Assembly (NCBI GenBank): GCA_035699705.1
Contig: DASSPI010000160.1
Location: 1-44,480 of the forward strand
DNA: 44,480 nt
Source of the DNA: CANKHA01 sp035699705
Lineage (GTDB): Bacteria; Pseudomonadota; Alphaproteobacteria; Rhizobiales; Xanthobacteraceae
Direction of reading: 5' to 3'
Below, in pieces: positions 30,245 to 38,035 of this stretch. The notes beneath the pieces were generated by a model. The model was not told the DNA's origin and ran no database searches. It was given only the letters and a program-made list of their open reading frames with translations. Within the stretch, counting starts at the first letter, position 1, and each line of letters starts with the position of its first letter. Position numbers and translations under genes: made by a program.

Positions 30245-32331
30245 TCGCCATGCCGGATGTTTCGATCGCCGTCCGCTTCCTGCATCTGGCGGCGTCGCTG
30301 CTTCCGCTCGGCATCTTCGCCTTTGTCTGTCTGATCGGAAGGCCCGCCTTGGAGAAAGCGGGAGAAGCTGCGCGCGCGCCATTCGCCGCCTTCGAACACA
30401 GGCTATGGCGGATGTTGACCGGGAGCCTCGTCGTTGTGTTTGTCACCGGCCTCGCCGGCTTTGTCCTGCAGGCTGCGGTGATGACCGGACTGCCGCCAGT
30501 GCAATCGCTCGAACCGGAAATTCTCGGCGCCGTGCTGGCGACGCAATACGGCAAAGTCTGGCTCGCGCGGCAGATCCTTCTCGCAGGAATCGCGGGCGTG
30601 GCGGCAATCCTGTTGCGCGGTCATAGGCACTCCGTCCTCTGGCGTTATGCAGGTTTTCTCCTCGCTGCCGGCCTCGCGGCCTGCATGGCTTTGGCCGGCC
30701 ATGCCGCGGCGGGCGAAGGCATGACGCTGGTGCTTCAGCTCGGCAGTGACGCCCTGCATCTTCTCGCCGCCGGCATCTGGCTGGGCGCGCTGCTGCCGCT
30801 CGCTTTACTGCTCGAACAATCCCACGACGCCAACGCCGCCTGGGCCGCTGCGGTGGCCAAAGAAGCAGCGCGGCGCTTCTCTTGGCTCGGACTCGCCACC
30901 GTTGGCACGCTGTTGATCACCGGCTCCTTGAATGCCTGGCAGCTTGTTGGCGACGTTCCGCCCCTGGTCGGCACGCCTTACGGCCGGCTGCTGCTGGTCA
31001 AGCTCGCGCTGCTGGTGCCGCTGCTGGCCCTGGCTGCCGTCAATCTGCTGGTCATTCGTCCGCGCATGCCGGAGACGGCGTCATTTGGCGACGGCTTTCC
31101 GGGTCTGGTCGGACGACTGCGGCGCAACACTTTGCTCGAAGCCGGCCTGGGCGCGGGCGTCCTGCTGATCGTCGCGATGCTCGGCGTCACCGCGCCGGCC
31201 CGGCATGTGCAGCCGGAGTGGCCGTTCAATTTCCGCTACAGCTGGGAGATCAACAAGAACCTGCCGGAGAAACGCTTTCCGATTTTCTACGGCAAGACCT
31301 TCCCCGAGCAGCGCGTTTCTATCCTGGTCGGCGCCGGCCTGGCGGCGCTTGCGCTCATTCCTTTCGGCTATGCTCTGCTACGTCGGCGTTATCGCCCGCT
31401 TGCGCTTGGGCTCGGTATCGCTGGGCTTGGCGGCGGCGCGGCGCTCGCCTTGCCGGCGCTCTGGGTCGACGCCTATCCCACCACGTACCGGCGTCCCGCC
31501 GTTCCCTATCAGGCGATCTCGGTGCAAAGCGGGCTGCAAGATTATCTGCAGCTTTGCGTGCCCTGTCACGGCGTCGGCGGTTTTGGCGACGGGCCGGCCG
31601 GCGCCGGGCTGACGCCACGCCCCGCCGACCTGACGGCGAGGCATACCGGCGACCACACCGCCGGCGATCTGTTCTGGTGGCTTTCGCATGGCAAGGATGG
31701 AACGGCCATGCCGGGCTTCCAGCAACAGTTGAGTGAGGAGTCGCGCTGGGATTTGATCAATTTTCTGCGCACGCTCTCGGCTGCCGAACAGGCGCGCGCG
31801 ATGGCGCCGCTGCTGGAGCCGCCTTGGTTGGTGGCACCCGATTTCGTCTATCGCACTCTGAATGGCCACAACAAAAACCTGAAGGAGCATCGCGGGCAAA
31901 GCGCGGTGCTGCTCGTGCTGTTCACCTGGCCGCAGTCGCAGACGCGCCTGGCCCAGCTCGCGGGTTTGCGTGAGCGTTTCGCGGAAGCGGGCGTCGCGCT
32001 GCTCGCGATTCCTTCCGATGCCGGAGCGCTCGACGCCGAGACGCAGAGCGCGCTCACCGCGTTGAAGCTCGACCCGGTGATGGACGGCAGCCAGGAGATT
32101 TTCGCCACTTACGCCTTGTTCCGCCGCAGCCTGAGCGAAGCCGGCACCCAGCCCGACCCGCCGATTCCTTCACATATGGAATTCCTCATCGACCGGCAGG
32201 GCTATGTACGCGCGCGCTGGATCGCCGGCGAGAGCCGTGGCTGGAGCAATGCCGATTTGCTGTTGCGCGAGATCGCGCGGCTCAACCAGGAAAAACCATC
32301 GGTGCAGGCGCCCGACGACCATGTGCATTAA
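30241..32331 (+). CDS. CopD - cytochrome c - thioredoxin-fold fusion protein
   Basis: 696-residue membrane protein with three parts. Residues 1 to about 400 are a CopD-type copper transporter with nine or so helices. A cytochrome c domain follows (C439-x-x-C442-H443, likely axial Met in GTAMPGFQQ). From about 535 on is a thioredoxin/SCO-like domain with VLLVLFTWPQSQTRLAQLAG and HMEFLIDRQGYVRARWI. The position of the redox CxxC is WPQSQ, so this domain has no catalytic cysteines. The design suggests copper import linked to electron transfer. The start is TTG at 30241, overlapping the CopC stop; ATG at 30250 is an alternative. The next gene starts 48 bases on. Confidence 0.85.
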   Translation: MIAMPDVSIAVRFLHLAASLLPLGIFAFVCLIGRPALEKAGEAARAPFAAFEHRLWRMLTGSLVVVFVTGLAGFVLQAAVMTGLPPVQSLEPEILGAVLATQYGKVWLARQILLAGIAGVAAILLRGHRHSVLWRYAGFLLAAGLAACMALAGHAAAGEGMTLVLQLGSDALHLLAAGIWLGALLPLALLLEQSHDANAAWAAAVAKEAARRFSWLGLATVGTLLITGSLNAWQLVGDVPPLVGTPYGRLLLVKLALLVPLLALAAVNLLVIRPRMPETASFGDGFPGLVGRLRRNTLLEAGLGAGVLLIVAMLGVTAPARHVQPEWPFNFRYSWEINKNLPEKRFPIFYGKTFPEQRVSILVGAGLAALALIPFGYALLRRRYRPLALGLGIAGLGGGAALALPALWVDAYPTTYRRPAVPYQAISVQSGLQDYLQLCVPCHGVGGFGDGPAGAGLTPRPADLTARHTGDHTAGDLFWWLSHGKDGTAMPGFQQQLSEESRWDLINFLRTLSAAEQARAMAPLLEPPWLVAPDFVYRTLNGHNKNLKEHRGQSAVLLVLFTWPQSQTRLAQLAGLRERFAEAGVALLAIPSDAGALDAETQSALTALKLDPVMDGSQEIFATYALFRRSLSEAGTQPDPPIPSHMEFLIDRQGYVRARWIAGESRGWSNADLLLREIARLNQEKPSVQAPDDHVH

Positions 32332-32379
32332 AGCCGCCGCGCCTTGACCGGCAACCGGAGGATGGAGGATAAGAGTCTG

Positions 32380-33084
32380 ATGAAAAAGGGTTATATACCG
32401 CGGGGCGTGAGTTCGGAGGCACTCGGCGGTCCTGCCGCGCGGCGCTATTCCCTGAAGGGATCAGGTCTTGCCCGACAGCGCTGGGTGCGCCTCGCCGGCG
32501 TTGCCAGCGCCGTTGTGATCTCGTTGCTTCTGCTCGGCTATGGCATCTGGTTGCTGCAGCTGGAGCGCGGCGCGCGTGCGGTGGCGCATGGCGAGCTCGA
32601 CACCGCCGCTGCCTTATACACGTCGGCGGAATGGCCCTTCCCGTCGTTCTTGGCACGGGTTTTCCCCGATCATTATGGCCGCGCGGTCTTTCCCAAGATT
32701 GCCCTGCTCTACAACCGCGGCAAGACCGGCGACGCGGCGGTCGAATTGGAACGAGCAACCGCCCGCGCTCCGTCGCTCGCCGAGCGTCCGGAATTCGCCT
32801 TCTGGAGCGGCAACGTACTGCTGCGCCGCGCGCTCGAAGCCACCGATTCCGAAATCATCATCAAGCACCTCTATGCCGCCGCCGCGCACTATCGCAAAGC
32901 GCTGGAAGTTTCTCCCGACGACTGGGACATCAAATACAACTACGAGCTGGTGCAGCACGTCCTCGCCGAGCAGGAGCAGGAAAAGGAAAAAGAGCAGTCG
33001 AAGATGAAATCCATCCTCGAACGCATCCGCACCATCACCGAGCCCGCGCCGAAGGAACCGCCGCCGCCGGAAAAGCAGGGCTAG
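32380..33084 (+). CDS. MxaK-like membrane-anchored protein
   Basis: 234-residue protein with one membrane helix (about 37-60) and a helical, TPR-like part outside (HGELDTAAALYTSAEWPF, then IALLYNRGKTGDAAVELERA and HYRKALEVSPDDWDIKYNYELV). It ends in a charged, Pro-rich tail. Place and length match MxaK of the methanol dehydrogenase mxa clusters, whose exact role is unclear but is tied to calcium insertion and enzyme assembly. GGAGGA about 10 bases before the ATG at 32380 decides the start; in-frame TTG 32344 and ATG 32362 lack good spacing. Followed after 3 bases by the MxaL-like gene. Confidence 0.7.
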   Translation: MKKGYIPRGVSSEALGGPAARRYSLKGSGLARQRWVRLAGVASAVVISLLLLGYGIWLLQLERGARAVAHGELDTAAALYTSAEWPFPSFLARVFPDHYGRAVFPKIALLYNRGKTGDAAVELERATARAPSLAERPEFAFWSGNVLLRRALEATDSEIIIKHLYAAAAHYRKALEVSPDDWDIKYNYELVQHVLAEQEQEKEKEQSKMKSILERIRTITEPAPKEPPPPEKQG

Positions 33085-33087
33085 CCG

Positions 33088-34101
33088 ATGCGCTTCCTGC
33101 AGCCGGATTATCTCTATCTGCTGTTCCTGCTGCTGGCGCTGTTTCCCCTATGGTTGTTCCGCGTCACGCGCGCCCGCCGCGCCCGTATTCTCGCCGGCGC
33201 GCCGGTGAGAAATCTTTCCTCGCCTTCATCGATGACCGCCGACGCCGCCATCTTTGGGACCGCGACGCTCGCGCTGGCCGCGCTGGTGCTGTCACTCGCG
33301 CAAGCGCAATGGGTGCGGCAGGTGATCACGCCGCAGCTGAAGAAGATGGATCTGGTCTTCCTGATCGACACCTCGCCGTCGATGCGGGCGGAGGACGTCC
33401 GCCCCTCGCGGCTCGATCGCGCGCTGGAGGTGATCGCCGCTTTCTGCGACCGCAAGCCGGAGCATGACCGGATCGGTCTTGTCGCGTTCACCGGCGGCAG
33501 CGTGGTGCTGTCCTATCTCACCGAAGACCCGAACAACATCCGCTACTATCTGAACTACCTGCACGACGATCGGGTGCAGCGGCTTGGCACCAATATCGGC
33601 CGCGCGCTTAGCAACGGGCTGACCGTGCTGAAAAAGGAACAAGAGATCAACCCGGCGGCGGCCGACAACAAGCGCGTCTTTATCCTGATCTCCGACGGCG
33701 AGGATCACGGCGCCGAGCTCAACAACGCGGTCAGCAACGTCAAAGGCGCTGGCATCAAGGTTCACACCATCGCCATCGGTTCGGCACAGGGCGCGCCAAT
33801 CCCGGTGGCCTGGTCGGATACGCCAACCACCCGGTATCTGCTCGATGCCAAGGGCGAGCCGGTGATCAGCTATCTCGACGAACGCACCTTGCGGCGGCTG
33901 GCGCAGGAAACCGGCGGCGGCGCCTATCGCGCCGTTACCGGACTTGAATTGCCGCAGATTCTGACACGGATCGTCGATACCGAGCGGGAAATCGAAGGCT
34001 TCAAGCGGAGCGTCGAGTTTCGCGACCTGCACCAGGAATTCCTGTTCGCGGCCTTCGGGCTGCTTCTCACTGCGATTTTCATAAGGGGCGCGCGCGTATG
34101 A
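33088..34101 (+). CDS. MxaL-like VWA-domain membrane protein
   Basis: 337-residue protein with two N-terminal helices (about 8-24 and 53-72), a periplasmic von Willebrand A domain, and a C-terminal helix. The metal-ion-dependent adhesion site is complete: DTSPS in VFLIDTSPSM, Thr in VAFTGGS and Asp in LISDGEDHG. This is the architecture of MxaL and BatA/BatB proteins, which work with MoxR ATPases in metal insertion or maturation of periplasmic enzymes. It overlaps the MoxR gene by 4 bases. A second VWA protein with similar layout closes the operon, as MxaC does in mxa clusters. Confidence 0.8.
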   Translation: MRFLQPDYLYLLFLLLALFPLWLFRVTRARRARILAGAPVRNLSSPSSMTADAAIFGTATLALAALVLSLAQAQWVRQVITPQLKKMDLVFLIDTSPSMRAEDVRPSRLDRALEVIAAFCDRKPEHDRIGLVAFTGGSVVLSYLTEDPNNIRYYLNYLHDDRVQRLGTNIGRALSNGLTVLKKEQEINPAAADNKRVFILISDGEDHGAELNNAVSNVKGAGIKVHTIAIGSAQGAPIPVAWSDTPTTRYLLDAKGEPVISYLDERTLRRLAQETGGGAYRAVTGLELPQILTRIVDTEREIEGFKRSVEFRDLHQEFLFAAFGLLLTAIFIRGARV

Positions 34102-35117
34102 ACGTTATGGAACAGCCGAGCAAGGAATCCATCCATGATGCGATCCATTGCGTCGCGCGCGAGATCAACAAGGTCATCATCGGCCAGGAATGGCTGATCG
34201 AACGACTGCTGATCGGACTGTTTTCGCAAATTCCCTATTCGTTCAAGCGCGACAATGAAGAACGCATGGGTTACGGCCACATTCTGCTGGAAGGCGTGCC
34301 GGGCCTGGCCAAGACGCTCACGGTGATGACCCTGGCCAATGTGCTGAGCGCCAGCTTCCAGCGCATTCAGTTCACGCCTGACCTGCTGCCCGCCGATATT
34401 GCCGGCACCCGGGTGTTCGACAGCGCCACCAACAACTTCCGCATCGAGAAAGGCCCGATCTTCGCCAACCTGATCCTCGCCGACGAGATCAACCGCGCCA
34501 CGCAGAAAACCCAGAGCGCGCTGCTTGAAGCGATGCAGGAGCGGCAGGTGACGATCGGCGAGTCCACCTTCCCGCTGGCCGAGCCTTTCTGGGTATTGGC
34601 GACGCAAAATCCGGTGGAGCAGGAAGGCGTTTATGCCCTGCCGGAGGCGCAGCTCGACCGTTTCGCAATGAAGATCAACGTGGATTACCCGTCTCACGCC
34701 GACGAGACCGCCATGCTGGCGATGCAGCTTGGCCAGGCCACCGTCACTCACCTGCTGACGCCGGCGGACGTGATCCGTTTCCGCAACTATATCGGCCAGG
34801 GTTTCGCCAGTGATGCCATCCGCGAATATGTCGTGCGCCTGATCCGCGCCACCCGTCCCCAGGAAACCGACGGTCTGCCGGTCGTCGGCGAGATGGTGCT
34901 GCATGGAGCCAGCCCGCGCGCGGCGCAGCACCTGCTGGCGCTCGCCCGCACCACCGCCTTTTTCCAGGGCCGCGACTACATCCTGCCGGGCGACGTCAAG
35001 CGCATCGCGCCCGATGCCCTGCGCCATCGGCTGATCCGCAGCGTGCGCGCGGAAGCGGAGGAAGTGGGCGCCGACGAGATCGTGAGCGAAATCCTCGCCC
35101 GCGTCCCGCTGCCGTAA
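34098..35117 (+). CDS. MoxR/MxaR-like AAA+ ATPase
   Basis: 339-residue cytoplasmic AAA+ ATPase. Walker A is GVPGLAKT, Walker B LILADEINRA, sensor 1 ATQNPVEQEGVYALPEAQLDRF, and an arginine-rich lid follows (RPQETDGLPVVGEMVLHGASPRA). MoxR proteins act as chaperones for metal insertion or enzyme activation with VWA partners; MxaR is the version in methanol dehydrogenase clusters. Here it lies between a VWA gene (4-base overlap) and a DUF58 gene (10-base gap), the classic arrangement. All motifs are intact. Confidence 0.88.
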   Translation: MNVMEQPSKESIHDAIHCVAREINKVIIGQEWLIERLLIGLFSQIPYSFKRDNEERMGYGHILLEGVPGLAKTLTVMTLANVLSASFQRIQFTPDLLPADIAGTRVFDSATNNFRIEKGPIFANLILADEINRATQKTQSALLEAMQERQVTIGESTFPLAEPFWVLATQNPVEQEGVYALPEAQLDRFAMKINVDYPSHADETAMLAMQLGQATVTHLLTPADVIRFRNYIGQGFASDAIREYVVRLIRATRPQETDGLPVVGEMVLHGASPRAAQHLLALARTTAFFQGRDYILPGDVKRIAPDALRHRLIRSVRAEAEEVGADEIVSEILARVPLP

Positions 35118-35127
35118 GGGGCTACCG

Positions 35128-36012
35128 ATGATCCCGCACCAATTGTCGGAAGAGCTGCGCTACATCGAGATCTATACCTCGAAGGCGGCGCGCGACCACC
35201 GCGTCGGCGATTACCAAAGCCCGCTGAGGGGTCAGGGCTTCGCCTTCGATCAGCACAAGCCCTATGTGCAAGGCGACGATTACCGCCGCATCGACTGGAA
35301 CGTCACCGCGCGGATGCGGCAGCCCTATGTCAAGAAGACGTTCGAAGACAAGGAAATGAGCGCCTTGATCGTGGCCGACCTCTCCCGCTCGATGGCCGTG
35401 GGCACGCAGGCGCAGGCGAAGAAAGAATTGCTGCTGCAGATCGCAGCCACCGCGGCCTTTTCCGCGATCTGCGACAACATGGCGGTCGGGCTGATCGGCT
35501 ATACCGATGAAATCGAGCTCGACATTCCGGCGCGCAAGGGCCGCGCGCATCTCTGGCATATTCTGCAATCGCTGTGGGAGCACAAGCCGGTCAGCCCGCG
35601 CACGGATGTTTCCGTGGCACTCACCGAGCTGCATCGTCGGCTGAAGGATTCGTCGGTAATCTTCTGTCTTTCGGACTTCATCAATGAGGAAGATATTTTT
35701 CAAAACCGCTCGCTGAAATATCTGGTGCAGCGGCACGATTTCATTCCGCTGGTGCTGGAGGATGCCTGGGAACACGCCCTGCCCTCTGGCGGCGGTTTTA
35801 TCCGCCTGCGCGATGCGGAAACCTCAGGCGAGATATTGATCGACCTCTCGAAGAAGAACGTCGAGCTCTATGCGCAATGGATGCAGGAGCACAAGAAAGC
35901 GCTCAAGCGCGGCTTCTACCGGCTGCATCTCGACCATGTATTCCTGCGTCCGGGACAGCCCTATCTCGACGCGCTGCTGGGCCTGTTCCTGGCGAGAAGG
36001 AGGCGTAAGTGA
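35128..36012 (+). CDS. MxaS-like DUF58 protein
   Basis: 294-residue soluble DUF58 protein, the standard partner of MoxR ATPases and equal in place to MxaS. The core signature is present: SPLRGQGFAFDQHKPYVQGD, then DYRRIDWNVTARM and VKKTFEDKEMSALIVADLSRSM, which has a VWA-like D-x-S-x-S. GGGGCTACCG before the ATG gives a moderate ribosome site. The last four bases overlap the next gene. It probably bridges the ATPase and the membrane VWA proteins. Confidence 0.85.
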   Translation: MIPHQLSEELRYIEIYTSKAARDHRVGDYQSPLRGQGFAFDQHKPYVQGDDYRRIDWNVTARMRQPYVKKTFEDKEMSALIVADLSRSMAVGTQAQAKKELLLQIAATAAFSAICDNMAVGLIGYTDEIELDIPARKGRAHLWHILQSLWEHKPVSPRTDVSVALTELHRRLKDSSVIFCLSDFINEEDIFQNRSLKYLVQRHDFIPLVLEDAWEHALPSGGGFIRLRDAETSGEILIDLSKKNVELYAQWMQEHKKALKRGFYRLHLDHVFLRPGQPYLDALLGLFLARRRRK

Positions 36013-36974
36013 AGAAGATTGTTCTGGCCGCTCTGTTGTTGGCCCTGCCCTGCGGGGCAAATGCGCAGCAGCCGGGTAAAACCCCGCCGCTCGAGGTGAC
36101 GGCGCAGCTCGACAAGACCGCGATCTGGGTGGGCGACCACCTGCGCTATACCATCCGCGCGGTTTATCAGCCCAACGTCGAGCTGGTGCTGGACAATTTC
36201 ACCAAGGAGCGGCTGCCGCTCGCGCCCTTTGTCATCCGCGAGATCGACATCCGGCACAAGGACTGGGCGGCTGGCAAGAAGGCCGCCGAGATCACGCTGA
36301 CGCTCACCACTTTCGAGACGCGCAAGGGCGACATCAGCATTCCGCTGGTACCGCTCTATTATTTTGTGCGCGAGCCGGGCGCCGCCGATAAGGAAAGACC
36401 GGTGGATTCGATCGCCGCGCCCGCGATGCCGGTCGGGCTGCGCAGTGCGTTGGTGGCTGAAAGCCTGATGCCGCGCACCAACAAGCCGCCGGAGAGTCCC
36501 GGCCTGACGCGGGCGCTGCTGCCGCTCGGGCTCGGCCTCGCCGGGATTTTGGCGCTCGGCGCATACGGCGGACGGCGCCTGTGGCGCCGCATGCATCCCG
36601 ACGAAATAACGGGGCAGCTTTCGCGCGAGGCGCGCGAGCGCGTCGTGCGCGAGAGCCTTTCACGCCTGCATATCGCCGTACCGGCTTCGGGCGAAGATCC
36701 GCGCGAATGGAGCGGCGCCATGGCCTCCACGCTGCGCGGCATGATATCCGAGCTGTTCCAGATACCCGGCGCCGCACAGACGCCGGAGGAGATCGGGACG
36801 GCGCTCGCGCGGGCCGGCGCGGACGTCACCCTGGCCGCCCAGGTCAAGGGTCTTCTCGGCCAATGCGACGAGCTGCGCTACGGCCGCGACAGTTCGGGCG
36901 CAGAACGGCTGCGCGCGCAATTGCTGCAATCAGTGGAGGCACTGATGCAGTCGCCGCGTTGGGTATCCGCGTGA
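36009..36974 (+). CDS. MxaA-like exported membrane protein
   Basis: 321-residue protein with a signal peptide (to about residue 20, ANAQ) and a periplasmic beta-rich domain of the BatD type (VTAQLDKTAIWVGDHLRYTI to ISIPLVPLYYFVR). One membrane helix comes next (about 163-184), and then a cytoplasmic helical tail (REWSGAMASTLRGMISELF). This layout matches MxaA, needed for calcium insertion into methanol dehydrogenase. It starts 4 bases inside the MxaS-like gene and its TGA overlaps the GTG of the next gene. Identity to true MxaA could not be measured. Confidence 0.72.
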   Translation: MKKIVLAALLLALPCGANAQQPGKTPPLEVTAQLDKTAIWVGDHLRYTIRAVYQPNVELVLDNFTKERLPLAPFVIREIDIRHKDWAAGKKAAEITLTLTTFETRKGDISIPLVPLYYFVREPGAADKERPVDSIAAPAMPVGLRSALVAESLMPRTNKPPESPGLTRALLPLGLGLAGILALGAYGGRRLWRRMHPDEITGQLSREARERVVRESLSRLHIAVPASGEDPREWSGAMASTLRGMISELFQIPGAAQTPEEIGTALARAGADVTLAAQVKGLLGQCDELRYGRDSSGAERLRAQLLQSVEALMQSPRWVSA

Positions 36975-37957
36975 TCTTCAACGCACCGGAGCGGCTGATC
37001 TACCTGCTGCCGCTGGCCGCGCTGGTGTTGCTGCTCGCCTGGAAGCGCAAGAAACCTTACATCGTCCACCCTTTTCTGTTGCAGATCGCGGTGCGGCTGC
37101 GCCCGGCTTCGCGCTGGATCTATCTCCCGCGCACGCTGGAAGTGCTGGCACTCGCGGTGCTGCTGCCGGCGCTGCTTTCGCCGGTTCTGCCGTTGGCCCG
37201 CTACGCCGTTTCCAATGAAGGCCTCGACATTCTTCTGACCGTCGATCTCTCTTCCAGCATGGAAGAGCCGATAGATATGGTGGGCGCGCTGCGGCGCGAG
37301 CGCCAAGGCATCGTGCAGAAAGAAAAGACCCGGCTGGAAGCCGTTAAGGAGGCGATGATCCGCTTCGCCGAAAGCCGCCACACCGACCGCATCGGCGTCG
37401 TGGTCTTCTCCGAGGAGGGCTACGTGGTGGTGCCGCTGACCACCGACATTCCCTATGTCGCGCGCTACCTGCGATTGGTCGAGACCGCAACGCTCGCGGG
37501 CGAAGGCCAGACCGCCATTGGCGAGGGCATCTGGACGGCCGTCGGTCAGGCGCATTCGCAGTCGCGCGACGGGGCGCGCGGCGGCAAAGGCAAAGTGATC
37601 GTCGTGCTCACCGACGGCGAGAACAATGCCGGCCGCGATGCGGTCGATGCGATCAAATCCGCCGGCGCCGCGGGATTCCGCGTGCATTTCATCGGGGTCG
37701 AAGTCGAGCGCGCGAAAAATGCGCGCCAGATAATCGCGGCGGTGCAGGCAACCGGCGGCAAATATTACGATGTCAGCAAGGAGGAGCAGCTCCTGCAGGC
37801 TTATTTCGACATCGACCGGCAGGAAAAAGCCCGCTTCGTCAGCACGACGGAAGTTAAAAACGTGCCGCATTACGCGCCGTTCGCCCTTGCAGCCTTCGCC
37901 CTGCTGTTCGGCGCCCAGTTGCTGCGAACGCGACGCTACTTCACTGAGGTCAGCTGA
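36971..37957 (+). CDS. MxaC-like VWA-domain membrane protein
   Basis: 328-residue protein with helices near both ends and a central von Willebrand A domain with a full metal site (DLSSSM, Thr in VVPLTTD, Asp in VLTDGENNAG). An insertion after the first motif (EEPIDMVGALRRERQGIVQK) is a feature I associate with MxaC-type proteins. The start is GTG at 36971, overlapping the preceding TGA (GTGA); the same frame opens far upstream in the MxaA-like gene. It ends the 12-gene operon; two stops in tandem (TGA TAA) and a 16-bp palindrome follow. Confidence 0.8.
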   Translation: MIFNAPERLIYLLPLAALVLLLAWKRKKPYIVHPFLLQIAVRLRPASRWIYLPRTLEVLALAVLLPALLSPVLPLARYAVSNEGLDILLTVDLSSSMEEPIDMVGALRRERQGIVQKEKTRLEAVKEAMIRFAESRHTDRIGVVVFSEEGYVVVPLTTDIPYVARYLRLVETATLAGEGQTAIGEGIWTAVGQAHSQSRDGARGGKGKVIVVLTDGENNAGRDAVDAIKSAGAAGFRVHFIGVEVERAKNARQIIAAVQATGGKYYDVSKEEQLLQAYFDIDRQEKARFVSTTEVKNVPHYAPFALAAFALLFGAQLLRTRRYFTEVS

Positions 37958-37958
37958 T

Positions 37959-37974
37959 AATCGCGCGCGCGATT
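37959..37974. terminator. 16-bp perfect palindrome at the operon end
   Basis: AATCGCGCGCGCGATT begins one base after the stop codon of the last operon gene, in the 78-base gap between convergent genes. It can fold into a GC-only stem on either strand. No T-run follows, so it is a possible bidirectional end signal rather than a classic terminator. Confidence 0.35.
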
Positions 37975-38035
37975 GCGTATGGGCGGGACCGCTCCGGATG
38001 AATGTCGGCTGAGCGCAAAGCGAAAGCGCTGGCGG

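Noticed and set aside
32380..37957. Calling the six genes a true mxa methanol-oxidation locus
   Set aside because: No MxaF, XoxF, MxaJ or MxaI gene is in the window, and MoxR/VWA sets serve other enzymes too; kept as Mxa-like.
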